Counted from the first letter of the stretch, positions 35,008-43,029 are shown. The stretch is DNA of 64,000 nt from Bacillus sp. THAF10 (GCF_009363695.1 NZ_CP045403.1:3606501-3670500); one strand, 5' to 3'. Numbers and translations are program-made. The notes: generated from the sequence alone by a model not told the origin.

Positions 35008-35931
35008 ATGGCGATAAAACCACCAATACTTCAGAGGGGCGATACGATTGGCTTGGTTGCTCCGGGCAGCCCTCTGGATGCAACGATTATTGATGCGAGA
35101 GTAGAATTTTTGAGGAATATGGGATTCAATGTGATTTTTGGTAAAGGGGTTTATTCCTTTGATGGAATTGTGACGGCTCCAGCACAACAACGTGCGGAAG
35201 ATATCATGATGATGTTTGAAAATCCGACTGTAAAGCTGATTCTCCCAACTCGAGGGGGCACAGGTGTTCAAACCATTCTTCCCTTTCTTGATTTTAATGT
35301 GATAAAAAATAATCCGAAGATCCTCTCCGGATATAGCGACATAACGGTACTGCTGAACAGTCTCTATCAGTTTAGTGATCTCATCACTTTTCATAGCCTC
35401 ATGCTCATTGATTTTCGTGCGGAAACTCCACCGTACAATTTCAATCAATTTTTTGCAGCGACCTCTACCATGACTGCACCGCGGGTGATACAAAACCCAC
35501 CAGAAATGCCACTTACAAGTCTTGTGCCAGGGAATGTAACAGGTCCTATCGTGGGTGGGAATTTAACTTCCATAGTAAATACCCTTGGCACGCAATATGA
35601 AATCGATACGAAAGGAAAAATTCTATTCTTAGAAGACATTCACGCACCTACAAACATGGTCTTCCGATATTTCACCCAGCTTGAGATGGCGGGCAAATTT
35701 AAAGACTGCATCGGGATTGTGATGGGAGAATGCACAACATGCGCAATCTCCTACAACACCCCTTATGCAGATCTAATTAACATCATGCTTGTACCCTTGG
35801 GCAAACCCCTCATGACCAACCTCGCCACAGGCCACGGCACATTTAAAGCCACTATCCCCATCGGCTCCTCCGCCCGGCTCGATACTATGAATAACACATT
35901 GACCATACTCGAGCCTGCCGTTTCAAGGTAA
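35008..35931 (+). CDS. LD-carboxypeptidase / MccF-like S66 peptidase
   Basis: A 307-aa serine peptidase of family S66. N-terminal G-D-T-I-G-L-V-A-P-G-S-P, substrate loop P-T-R-G-G-T-G-V-Q, nucleophile Ser in L-S-G-Y-S-D-I-T, Glu of the triad in I-L-F-L-E-D-I, and His in A-T-G-H-G-T. Members either trim the terminal D-Ala from murein tetrapeptides or inactivate microcin C-type compounds (MccF). Context is neutral; muropeptide recycling is the default reading. Single gene. Confidence 0.9.
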   Translation: MAIKPPILQRGDTIGLVAPGSPLDATIIDARVEFLRNMGFNVIFGKGVYSFDGIVTAPAQQRAEDIMMMFENPTVKLILPTRGGTGVQTILPFLDFNVIKNNPKILSGYSDITVLLNSLYQFSDLITFHSLMLIDFRAETPPYNFNQFFAATSTMTAPRVIQNPPEMPLTSLVPGNVTGPIVGGNLTSIVNTLGTQYEIDTKGKILFLEDIHAPTNMVFRYFTQLEMAGKFKDCIGIVMGECTTCAISYNTPYADLINIMLVPLGKPLMTNLATGHGTFKATIPIGSSARLDTMNNTLTILEPAVSR

Positions 35932-35933
35932 AA

Positions 35934-36000
35934 CAGGAGGACGGTTCTACCGATTCATACTTTTTACGAAATGTATGAACCAAAAGAACCGTCCTCCGCC
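35934..36000. repeat. REP element type A (inverted pair)
   Basis: Arms CAGGAGGACGGTTCT and AGAACCGTCCTCC with inner stem TTCATAC/GTATGAA, filling the gap between two convergent stop codons. Confidence 0.85.
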
Positions 36001-36003
36001 CCA

Positions 36004-36336
36004 CTACACTTTATAGAATTCCTGAACCTTATCCAGCACAAAACGATAGGACTTTTTGTGAATGGGTTGGAGAATAAAGATGAAAAAAGTACAGCTGAAG
36101 GTAACCAGTAATGAAAAGGTGAAGACCATTTTTATGATGAAGGCGCCTACGAAGTCGTTTGCGAAAGTAAGAATGAGACTAGAAGAAAGAAATACGAGTA
36201 ACCAGCCGGGTAAAACAATGATAAAAAAATCATTAAAGTACTTTTTTGTGTACCTTGTTGTTTTATTAAACGCTATGTAGATTATGTGTAGATAGAGATA
36301 CATTAGTACTGCAAACATGATCATTTCCACAAACAT
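36004..36336 (-). CDS. Small membrane protein, 110 aa
   Basis: Three predicted helices (about 3-22, 38-60 and 68-92) and a basic C-terminus. Weak ribosome binding site (GGGGGGG, long spacing). No family recognised. Confidence 0.5.
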   Translation of the reverse strand: MFVEMIMFAVLMYLYLHIIYIAFNKTTRYTKKYFNDFFIIVLPGWLLVFLSSSLILTFANDFVGAFIIKMVFTFSLLVTFSCTFFIFILQPIHKKSYRFVLDKVQEFYKV

Positions 36337-36481
36337 AACACCAAAGCCCCCCCTTCCAATCTAATACTATTTTACAAAATAATCCTAAAAATTTGAATCA
36401 GTTTTTTTTAGGTATTTTTCCCTATGTCGTTTCCTATTGGTATAATATGTATATGTCTTGATTACAAAAGGAGCCCTACCT

Positions 36482-37327
36482 ATGGGAATTTATAATCCTG
36501 AAAAAAACCTAAGAAGTCAGATTTTACGGCACTTTCGTTCACATCCGAAATCAATGGCGCATATCAAAAAAGAATATGACGCAAATGGCTCTATTAATCA
36601 TGCGTTGGTGAATAGTTTAAAAGAGAAAATTCTGCTTAGCTTAAGAAATCATAAAGTGTGGGATAAATTTGATGATGCCCAAATCGAAAGGTTAATAATG
36701 ATGGAATTAATTCAACACCTAAAGCGGACTAGCTCTAAACATTCAGGTAAAAGACAGGTAAAAATCGCCTTTCCGAGCAGATTCAGAGCCACAACCTCCC
36801 CTGCAACTTTAATGATTGTCATTATGCTAATTTTTTATCTAATCTATCAATTATTCATTCAAGATTTCTCATACACTACAAACACTGTTCAAGCTATTAA
36901 AGGCGAGCTAGGCCTTGCTGAGGGGTTTCTTCTGCTGTTATTAAGTATTTTTATCCTCTTCCTAAGCGCACCTCCTCTTGAAAAGCTATACGGCTCAGCA
37001 AAATTCGTTGCACTTTTTTTCATTCCTGGCTTTCTTGTTTTTCCGTTCCAACAAGAGACACTCGTGCATGCTTTATCTGGGAGTATATCTGGATTGATGG
37101 GAGTTTATGTGGGATTGTTGGTGCAAAAAAATCGGAAAATAGTACAACAGAGAACATGGTGGGTTTCAGGTGCTTTTGCCATTTATTTCGGAGCTCACTA
37201 TTTCTTGCTTGGAGTGCTGTTTAGCCCCTACCCACTTTTATCAGCAGCACTGATTGGATTCTTACTTTCTCTAATAGTAAAATCAAAATCTTATAGAAAA
37301 ATAGCGGATATGAAATGGAGGGGTTAA
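36482..37327 (+). CDS. Rhomboid-like membrane protein, active site unclear
   Basis: A 281-aa protein: a soluble helical N-terminal ~100 residues, then about six helices. The segment H-A-L-S-G-S-I-S-G-L-M-G-V-Y-V-G-L-L resembles the rhomboid G-x-S-G loop but reads S-I-S-G, and F-G-A-H-Y-F-L-L-G could supply the helix-6 His. If the Gly to Ser change matters it may be a pseudo-protease. AAAAGGAGCC precedes ATG 36482, chosen over an earlier in-frame codon at 36458. Confidence 0.6.
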   Translation: MGIYNPEKNLRSQILRHFRSHPKSMAHIKKEYDANGSINHALVNSLKEKILLSLRNHKVWDKFDDAQIERLIMMELIQHLKRTSSKHSGKRQVKIAFPSRFRATTSPATLMIVIMLIFYLIYQLFIQDFSYTTNTVQAIKGELGLAEGFLLLLLSIFILFLSAPPLEKLYGSAKFVALFFIPGFLVFPFQQETLVHALSGSISGLMGVYVGLLVQKNRKIVQQRTWWVSGAFAIYFGAHYFLLGVLFSPYPLLSAALIGFLLSLIVKSKSYRKIADMKWRG

Positions 37328-37329
37328 TA

Positions 37330-37378
37330 CAGTGAGACGGAACGAATGATCCAGGAGAAACGTCCCCCCCGTCCCAAA
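37330..37378. repeat. REP type A, diverged pair
   Basis: GTGAGACGGAACGAATGATC then CAGGAGAAACGTCCCCCC: a decayed left arm and a recognisable right arm, just after the rhomboid-like gene. Confidence 0.55.
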
Positions 37379-37474
37379 AAAAGTAAAGACAAATAAAATA
37401 ATTGAAACTATAATTAAAATTAGATTGAATTTTTTTACAATTACATAAAGGAAGTTGAGGGGAAAAGAAAAGGG

Positions 37475-39430
37475 ATGAGAAAGTTTTTATCGTTGGTGGT
37501 TGTGTTTGTTGTTGGTTTAGGGATTTTTAGCGGTTATCCAAGTAAGGCCGGAGCTGTGAGTGAGTATTACCGCATTTCTGGAATGGATCGAATTTCTACG
37601 GCTATAGAAATATCTAAAGCTGGCTGGGAGCAGTCAGATATCGTGATTTTGGCACGTTCAAATAACCCTGCAGACGCTTTAGCTGCTGCAAGTTTGGCTG
37701 GGACGTTAGAAGCTCCTATTTTGCTAACTCCTACAGATTCACTTCCGAGTATTGTTTTTCAAGAACTTTATCGCTTGAATGCAAGTGAAGTGATTATCCT
37801 TGGTGGAACTGCCGCAATTAGTGGAGACATCGATAAAGCGTTGAAGAAAGAAGGTTATTTTGTAGAACGTGTCTCAGGAAGCAATCGTTTTGAGACGGCT
37901 GCAAAAATAAACAAAGTGGCAGGAACAGATAAAAATACACAAGCAATTGTCGTGAACGGCTATACGGTGGCAGATGCTATATCCGCCTCCAGCGCCGCAG
38001 CCATTAACGGCATTCCGATTTATCTAGCAACCGATAATAAACTACCAGTTGCGCTGCCAGACAATGTGAAGGAAGTTACCATTTATGGCGGGGAAAAGGT
38101 CATTGGTAAATCCGTTTTCAATGATCTCAAAAATAAAGGATTAAATGTGACTCGACTCGCAGGAGCGAATCGTTATCAAACCAACATCATGTCTTTAGAT
38201 GATAGTTTAAAAGAAAATGTCCTGATTGTCAGAGGGACATCTGTTAGTAAAACGAAAGAGGATTATCCTGATGCTGTAACCGCCTCTGGTCTTGCGAAGA
38301 TTCTTCAAGCAAACATGATATTAACCAACCCTACAAAGGTTGTCCCAGAAGCAGAAGATCATTTTGCATCTAATCGTTATGTCAATATTATTGTAATTGG
38401 TGGAGAGAGCGCTGTTTCTTCTGATGTAGCATGGGAAACCTCTGCCTTTGTTGACACCGACATCCAACAATTTGTGGAAGAGAAAATGATCGATACAGCT
38501 ATACACCCTACAAAACCAATTGTTTACTATACGAATACACGAAAAGCCGTGAAAGCATTAAACTATGAAACTGGAGAAGTAAGCACCATTACCTTTGATT
38601 TGAAGGCAGAAAGCATTTATTTTGCCAATAATAAGCTCTATGTTTCCTTATTAAAAGGCGAGCATAGTAGCTACTGGTGGGAAGAAGATCAGGAGGGTGC
38701 CATCGCAGTAATCCATGGCGAAACATTTACTCTCGAGAAACAAATAGACATCAAGTTGGACCCATTCGACATCGTGGTTGACAGCAAAGGTTTTATGTAT
38801 GTAGCCAGCGGATCCGGACAGCATTCCAACTTAAATAGCTATGATGCCAACGGAAATCTTCTTTCAAGTGATTGGATATACCAACGAACATACATCGAGC
38901 TTGCACCAGGTGAGGATAAAATATATGCAGTGGACACGGTAATTTCACCTAGAGATCTAACCGTTTACCACCTTTCGGGAGATGGCATCATTACTGGAAA
39001 TTCTGATTCTCCTTATCATGGTGACTTTAATTTAGAAACAAAAATTAGAGTATCTGCAGATGGAAATTTCGTGTTTAACAGCTCTGGCCATGTGTTCAAG
39101 GCTCCAAGCTTGGAAATTCATGAAGAGCTAAAGTATAACTTCACCGATGTTTTATTTTACGACAATGCCTTCTACCTTGGCCGCAACGGACTGCTACTCG
39201 GCCACAGCATAGAAGACTTTGAACATTACGACACCCTGTCCACACACGGAGATGTACAAACACTACTACAAAACAAGAACGACATTGTCATCGTCACCCA
39301 CTTTTACGAAGATGACTCAACTGTACCTATAACAGGAATTGAGATAAAGAAGAAACAAGGAGACGGCTCTACTGCCCCAAACCTCCAAATTCCTTATGAG
39401 TATAACGGAGCTATCACTAACGGATTTTAA
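37475..39430 (+). CDS. Secreted protein with three cell-wall-binding repeats and propeller-like domain
   Basis: A 651-aa protein: signal peptide (1-27, ending K-A-G-A), three CW_binding_2 repeats (about 32-320; I-S-G-M-D-R-I-S-T-A, V-S-G-S-N-R-F-E-T-A, L-A-G-A-N-R-Y-Q-T) with repeated I-I-L-G-G-T-A-A-I-S, then ~300 residues of repeating short strands (K-P-I-V-Y-Y-T-N, N-K-L-Y-V-S-L, D-S-K-G-F-M-Y-V-A) like a beta-propeller. Wall-attached; binding target unknown. Near the C-terminus K-K-K-Q-G-D-G-S-T-A-P is encoded by a type A REP, yet the frame continues 15 residues. Confidence 0.85.
   Translation: MRKFLSLVVVFVVGLGIFSGYPSKAGAVSEYYRISGMDRISTAIEISKAGWEQSDIVILARSNNPADALAAASLAGTLEAPILLTPTDSLPSIVFQELYRLNASEVIILGGTAAISGDIDKALKKEGYFVERVSGSNRFETAAKINKVAGTDKNTQAIVVNGYTVADAISASSAAAINGIPIYLATDNKLPVALPDNVKEVTIYGGEKVIGKSVFNDLKNKGLNVTRLAGANRYQTNIMSLDDSLKENVLIVRGTSVSKTKEDYPDAVTASGLAKILQANMILTNPTKVVPEAEDHFASNRYVNIIVIGGESAVSSDVAWETSAFVDTDIQQFVEEKMIDTAIHPTKPIVYYTNTRKAVKALNYETGEVSTITFDLKAESIYFANNKLYVSLLKGEHSSYWWEEDQEGAIAVIHGETFTLEKQIDIKLDPFDIVVDSKGFMYVASGSGQHSNLNSYDANGNLLSSDWIYQRTYIELAPGEDKIYAVDTVISPRDLTVYHLSGDGIITGNSDSPYHGDFNLETKIRVSADGNFVFNSSGHVFKAPSLEIHEELKYNFTDVLFYDNAFYLGRNGLLLGHSIEDFEHYDTLSTHGDVQTLLQNKNDIVIVTHFYEDDSTVPITGIEIKKKQGDGSTAPNLQIPYEYNGAITNGF
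39354..39376. repeat. REP type A half-element inside the gene 3' end
   Basis: AACAAGGAGACGGCTCTACT followed by GCC; codons GGA GAC GGC TCT give G-D-G-S, the same frame as in motB. Confidence 0.65.
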
Positions 39431-39441
39431 GCAATTTAAAG

Positions 39442-39483
39442 AAAGCGGAGATACTGTTTAAACAGTTCCTCCGCTTTTTTTTA
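39442..39483 (+). terminator. Rho-independent terminator
   Basis: AAAGCGGAG / CTCCGCTTT with an inner ACTGTTTAAACAGT palindrome, followed by a run of T. Confidence 0.88.
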
Positions 39484-39559
39484 CCTGAAAAAAGGAATTA
39501 CTATTGTAATACCATTCCTAAAAGTGTAAAATTACACATATAAGATAAAAAGGAGCATA

Positions 39560-40033
39560 ATGATTAATATGGATCAAACGGAAGTTATTCATCTCGTATC
39601 TAGCAAACTAAAGTTAATTCGCATTGAACATGACTATACGCAGGACAAAATGGCAGAGATTCTAGGTATTTCAAAGAAAACTCTTGTACAAATTGAAAAA
39701 GGTCGCAATCCCGCCGGCTGGACATTGACGGTTGCCACCTGCACACTTTTTCGAGAAAGCGAAATCCTCTCCTCCATCCTGGGACCAGACCCTTTAGAAG
39801 TCATCGAAACAATCGCACACGAAAAAATTGACCACCCGAAAGATAAAACGATGGGCGGGAAGGTGTGGTGGAAAGACGTGAAAAAGGCAGGAGAATTTCG
39901 CCTCCAACAAAACGTCATCAGCCAGCACTATCGCATCCTTGATGACCTTGATTTTCGCTGGTACAGCTCTTTTCAAAAGGAAGACGCCCTTCAACGGCTA
40001 ACGGAACTCACTACGGACAAGAAAGGAAAATAA
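39560..40033 (+). CDS. XRE-family HTH regulator
   Basis: A 157-aa protein with an N-terminal XRE helix-turn-helix (I-R-I-E-H-D-Y-T-Q-D-K-M-A-E-I-L-G-I-S-K-K-T-L-V-Q-I-E-K-G-R) and a ~90-aa C-terminal domain (K-V-W-W-K-D-V, L-D-D-L-D-F-R-W-Y-S-S-F) that I do not recognise. AAAAGGAGCATA precedes ATG 39560. Likely regulates itself or the small membrane genes downstream. Confidence 0.8.
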   Translation: MINMDQTEVIHLVSSKLKLIRIEHDYTQDKMAEILGISKKTLVQIEKGRNPAGWTLTVATCTLFRESEILSSILGPDPLEVIETIAHEKIDHPKDKTMGGKVWWKDVKKAGEFRLQQNVISQHYRILDDLDFRWYSSFQKEDALQRLTELTTDKKGK

Positions 40034-40037
40034 ACCA

Positions 40038-40124
40038 ATGGAAATAAACATTATCCTCCTCATTGTCGTCCTTTGCCCCGTTTTTCTGGCCGCATGTTAC
40101 TTGTCTGAAAGGTTGGATCATTAG
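40038..40124 (+). CDS. Small membrane peptide, 28 aa, next to REP type B
   Basis: Begins four bases after the XRE stop, with AAAGGAAAATAAACC upstream. The product is one hydrophobic helix (I-I-L-L-I-V-V-L-C-P-V-F-L-A-A-C) and a short polar tail ending at the REP boundary, so the original gene may have been cut by the repeat. Confidence 0.4.
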   Translation: MEINIILLIVVLCPVFLAACYLSERLDH

Positions 40125-40125
40125 A

Positions 40126-40151
40126 GACGGGGGGACAGGTCCCTCGTCCCA
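40126..40151. repeat. REP element type B
   Basis: ACGGGGGGACAGGTCCCTCG followed by TCCCA, containing the palindrome GGGACAGGTCCC (one central mismatch). Confidence 0.75.
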
Positions 40152-40247
40152 TGTCTATTCCTCTATTCATGTCTATAACCGCTTACTTTGTTGTGGAGAT
40201 GGAAGTAAGCAAAGATTCGGTTACCACCAAAAAAGGAGAATGTAAAA

Positions 40248-40556
40248 ATGGAATTATTGGATTCTATCGACCCATTCGTGATGCAATTAGTTATTGTACC
40301 ATTTATCGTCATTGGTATTGGCGTTTTAGCTTCTGTTTTTGTGAAAAAGTTTTACATTGCGCCACTCGTAACACTGATCCTCAATGCGTTGTATGAAGTT
40401 ATGTATATGAAAATCTATTTTTCCTCTTCAGATTTCAGCTTCACATCTTGGAATATTATCTTTCCGCTGATTTCACTCATAATTGCTTCGATAATTGCTG
40501 ACATAAGAAAACAAAAACAAGTTTTTCCAGATAATGTTAAAGGGGAGTTTGGATAA
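40248..40556 (+). CDS. DUF2651-like small membrane protein
   Basis: A 102-aa protein with three hydrophobic helices (about 12-33, 37-56 and 66-86), including K-K-F-Y-I-A-P-L-V-T-L-I-L-N, which resembles DUF2651 proteins of Bacillus. AAAAAAGGAG precedes the ATG. The TAA stop overlaps the presumed start of the next small ORF. Confidence 0.65.
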   Translation: MELLDSIDPFVMQLVIVPFIVIGIGVLASVFVKKFYIAPLVTLILNALYEVMYMKIYFSSSDFSFTSWNIIFPLISLIIASIIADIRKQKQVFPDNVKGEFG

Positions 40557-40711
40557 TTTCATTCTTAACCATTATTGGAGTGCTTATTGTAGGATTGCTA
40601 TTGTTATTGGTAGGATTCACAACAAAGAAAGCGTGGGTGCAACTAGTATCTATCATTCCCCTTGCTATTTCAGTGTGGCAACTAATGTTACTGTTTTCAA
40701 TGGGGATGTAG
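40556..40711 (+). CDS. 51-aa membrane protein with apparent ATT start
   Basis: The frame S-F-L-T-I-I-G-V-L-I-V-G-L-L-L-L-L-V-G-F-T-T-K-K-A-W ... S-V-W-Q-L-M-L-L-F-S-M-G-M looks like a genuine two-helix protein, and AAAGGGGAG lies 9 bases upstream, but no ATG, GTG or TTG is in place. At the overlap with the preceding stop the sequence is TAATT, where TAATG would be usual. Either ATT is used as a rare start or the ATG has mutated and the gene is dying. Confidence 0.45.
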   Translation: MSFLTIIGVLIVGLLLLLVGFTTKKAWVQLVSIIPLAISVWQLMLLFSMGM

Positions 40712-40862
40712 GGCGAAATTTTTGGGTAGATGGCTCACATTTGGTGGTTTCATGAGAATTTAGCAGCGTTTCTTGGGGATTTGCTCATTTTGAATAGAAA
40801 TATGAGGGATTTCTGCGAGAACGTTGCGAATCTTCCTTGGCAGTTGTTGACTTTACGAGCTG

Positions 40863-41003
40863 ATTGTGACACTTTTGAAGATTATTGTGACACTTTTCGG
40901 AGTTATTGCGACACTTTTCGGGGTTATTGCAACACTTTCCGGAGTTATTGCAACACTTTCCGGAGTTATTGTGACACTTTCTGAAGTTATTGCGACACTT
41001 TTT
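40863..41003. repeat. 21-bp-period repeat array 3 (ATTGCGACACTTTTCGGAG)
   Basis: The core (G/A)ACACTTT starts at 40868, 40889, 40910, 40931, 40952, 40973 and 40994: seven units spaced exactly 21 bases, differing by a few substitutions (TTATTGCGACACTTTTCGGA-G type). A decayed relative lies at 48129. Confidence 0.85.
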
Positions 41004-41046
41004 TTAAAGTGGGTGGGTGCCAGTGACCAGACAACGAAACCAAAAG

Positions 41047-41135
41047 AAGCAGGGGAACCCTCTCCCCTGCTTCTGGTGCGTGACAAGTAACCGTCCCCCA
41101 CTTTCCGCGGGACGAGGGACCTGTCCCTCCGTCCC
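41047..41135. repeat. Compound REP (types A and B)
   Basis: AGCAGGGGAACCCTCTCCCC-TGCTTCT hairpin, then an AACCGTCCCCCA type A remnant, then GGGACGAGGGACCTGTCCCT-CCGTCCCA (type B). Ends three bases before the stop of the gene at 41138. Confidence 0.75.
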
Positions 41136-41137
41136 AC

Positions 41138-41410
41138 TCAAATCAACTTCTGTTCTTTCAAAAAGGCTTCTAGTAGTTCAGTAGCTTTTTCTTCCGTTAG
41201 GTCATTGGTGTTTATGGTGTAGATGCCTACCAATAGGCCAAAATTTTGGACGGAGGGGTAGCTTTGTTCTGTGATGTTCAGTTGGTAGAGGTCGTTTTGA
41301 AAGAACATGCACCACATGTCTTTGTTTTTTACTTTGAAAAGGACAGCTTCTAGATCATGGCCGTCTTTATAGTAGCCTGCGTGCATGTGATAACGGTCGT
41401 CGAATAGCAT
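41138..41410 (-). CDS. Small cytosolic protein, possible immunity partner
   Basis: A 90-aa soluble protein without signal peptide (F-D-D-R-Y-H-M-H-A-G-Y-Y-K-D-G-H-D-L-E-A-V). AAGGAGTGGGC precedes the ATG. It starts about 29 bases downstream of the secreted toxin-like protein, in the same direction, which is the usual place of a cognate immunity gene. No named family recognised; the role is inferred from position. Confidence 0.6.
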   Translation of the reverse strand: MLFDDRYHMHAGYYKDGHDLEAVLFKVKNKDMWCMFFQNDLYQLNITEQSYPSVQNFGLLVGIYTINTNDLTEEKATELLEAFLKEQKLI

Positions 41411-41439
41411 TTTTTGCCCACTCCTTTTTATAAAAGGTT

Positions 41440-42015
41440 TTAGAATACTTCATAATGCTTTTTTAAGTTTGGTGGTACGTGGTAGTGCAAGACATTGGGT
41501 CCGCCTGTTTTGATTGGGAAGTAATCTAATCGGAAGACGACGGAACCTGTTTTTCTCAAGCGTACTTGAATGATTCTTCCGCCTCCTCCAGCACCTTCCA
41601 ATATGTACGTGTTTGGCGCTTTAATTGCTTTATCCACATAAGGTCTTGCTAGAGCCCAGCCTTTCTTCATTCCTTCTCTTCCTACTTTAGAAGTTAACAA
41701 ACGAATAGCTGCCGCTGCAATGGGTACCCATTGACCTTGAACAGACGTTTCCAAGCTGTCCACATCTTGTTCTGATAGAAGTAGATGTTCCTCAAGTTGA
41801 TGAAAAACCGGATCCTCCAGTAGAAAATCAAACTCTTCATCATAGTTTTCTAGCGTTACCTCCGAAACATCCACACCTGTTAGTTCTTTTACTTCCTCAA
41901 GAGTACCATGTTCAAGCTGTAAATCTTCTTCTTTTTCCAAAGCTAAGGAAATGGATGGGCTAATTGTAGAAAAAATTAGCACAAAGCTTAATAGTAATAG
42001 AATACTTTTTTTCAT
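41440..42015 (-). CDS. Secreted toxin-like protein with acidic pro-segment
   Basis: A 191-aa protein: Sec signal peptide (1-25, ending I-S-L-A-L), an acidic segment (about 26-92, rich in Glu, Asp and Leu), a hydrophobic/basic middle (W-V-P-I-A-A-A-A-I-R-L-L-T-S-K-V-G) and a basic C-terminal domain (about 135-191) with G-G-G-R-I-I-Q-V-R-L-R-K-T-G-S-V-V-F-R-L-D-Y-F and V-L-H-Y-H-V-P-P-N. That ending resembles C-terminal domains of Bacillus polymorphic toxins. Operon partner of a membrane subtilase, so proteolytic activation outside the cell is a reasonable idea. Activity unknown. Confidence 0.6.
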   Translation of the reverse strand: MKKSILLLLSFVLIFSTISPSISLALEKEEDLQLEHGTLEEVKELTGVDVSEVTLENYDEEFDFLLEDPVFHQLEEHLLLSEQDVDSLETSVQGQWVPIAAAAIRLLTSKVGREGMKKGWALARPYVDKAIKAPNTYILEGAGGGGRIIQVRLRKTGSVVFRLDYFPIKTGGPNVLHYHVPPNLKKHYEVF

Positions 42016-42037
42016 AGGAAAATTCCTCTCTTCTACA

Positions 42038-42919
42038 TTAATTTATAAAGTGGATGGGATTCATAATGATGTATCCCTCCGTTTGCTGGTTTTGATTTTT
42101 CATAGCCTCTAACACTTTATCAATCGTAAATTCGTTATTATTTTCAAGATAAAGTGCGAGCACTCCTGCCATGTAGGCAGATGCGATGGACGTGCCGCTA
42201 CTGACAAAGGAACCACCTGAAAGGGAATAACTGTTGATATATTGACCTGGTAGAAGCACATCCATTTCCTCTCCTAAAGTGGTTCCTTTCCACACTTCAC
42301 CTTCTTTGTTTAAAGCTCCAACAGCAATAACATTGTCATATTTTGCCGGGTAGGTAATGTCTACGTCTTTCTTTAATCCATAATTGCCAACAGAAGAAAC
42401 GATGATAATTTGGTGAGAGTTTGCGAGGTCGATCACTTGTTTTAATTCACTAGAATCTTCAAATGTACCAAAAGGCATCAAGATAATATTCACCCTTTGA
42501 TCGATGGACCACTCGATCGCTTTAATAATCGTGGAAATGTCCCCTTGAAGCTGATGATCTAATGCTTTAACAATATACAACTCCGAATCGGGAGCAACAC
42601 CTAAGCTTTTTGAGCCAACGATTCCTGCCAAATGAGTACCATGCCCATGATCATCGCGAACATCATTTGAACCATCTATGACATTGATACTCTTTACTAC
42701 ATTGACAGGGATGGAAGAAGAAACACCGGTATCAATTAGTGCTATTTTTACTTTTTTCCCTGTTAAACCATACTTTTGGTGCAGTTTATTAATTTGTAAA
42801 AGCTGATAACCCCAGTTTTCGCTATAAAACTTTTCTCTCTCCTGTTTTTCATATAGAAAGTAAAGGCAGAAAACCAATACAAAACAAACAAGAATTGACA
42901 TGAATTTTAGTAGTTTCAT
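42038..42919 (-). CDS. Membrane-anchored subtilisin-like protease (S8), no propeptide
   Basis: A 293-aa protein with an uncleaved-looking N-terminal anchor (about 5-23), then a compact S8 domain: Asp in I-A-L-I-D-T-G-V, His in D-H-G-H-G-T-H-L-A-G, oxyanion Asn in S-S-V-G-N-Y-G and Ser in S-S-G-T-S-I-A-S-A-Y-M-A-G. It lacks the I9 propeptide present in the other subtilase of the window. First gene of a three-gene operon; likely processes the secreted product of the next gene or an envelope target. Confidence 0.88.
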   Translation of the reverse strand: MKLLKFMSILVCFVLVFCLYFLYEKQEREKFYSENWGYQLLQINKLHQKYGLTGKKVKIALIDTGVSSSIPVNVVKSINVIDGSNDVRDDHGHGTHLAGIVGSKSLGVAPDSELYIVKALDHQLQGDISTIIKAIEWSIDQRVNIILMPFGTFEDSSELKQVIDLANSHQIIIVSSVGNYGLKKDVDITYPAKYDNVIAVGALNKEGEVWKGTTLGEEMDVLLPGQYINSYSLSGGSFVSSGTSIASAYMAGVLALYLENNNEFTIDKVLEAMKNQNQQTEGYIIMNPIHFIN

Positions 42920-42990
42920 TGATTTCCTACTAACATGTGTGCCTCCATGTCCCTCCCTCCTTTCTCTTTTTTGATTATAAAAAAAGAAAG

Positions 42991-43029
42991 TAAACAGAAG
43001 CTTAACAGAACCTTAAATAATCCTTAAAT
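42991..43029 (+). promoter_or_regulatory. Four 11-bp-spaced PhoP-like direct repeats
   Basis: TAAACA (42991), TTAACA (43002), TTAAAT (43013) and TTAAAT (43024) are spaced exactly 11 bases apart, the arrangement of TT(A/T/C)ACA boxes bound by PhoP-family regulators. A -10-like GATAAAAT lies near 43053. It faces the two-component genes, so autoregulation is likely. Confidence 0.6.

Larger units (their letters stand above)
40712..41137. other. Intergenic region with 21-bp array and REP cluster
   Basis: No reliable gene. The 84-aa frame through the array (40730-40984) has no ribosome binding site and consists mostly of the heptapeptide repeat. Content: array 3 at 40863-41003 and a compound REP at 41047-41135. 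Confidence 0.6.

Noticed and set aside
40730..40984. 84-aa frame through array 3 with heptapeptide R-S-Y-C-D-T-F repeats
   Set aside because: No ribosome binding site, and any frame through a 21-bp stop-free repeat stays open; the substitutions show no codon-position bias.
40863..41003. Regular repeats considered as a CRISPR array
   Set aside because: Units are adjacent 21-mers without spacers, and no cas gene lies nearby; the same holds for the arrays at 9427 and 25820.
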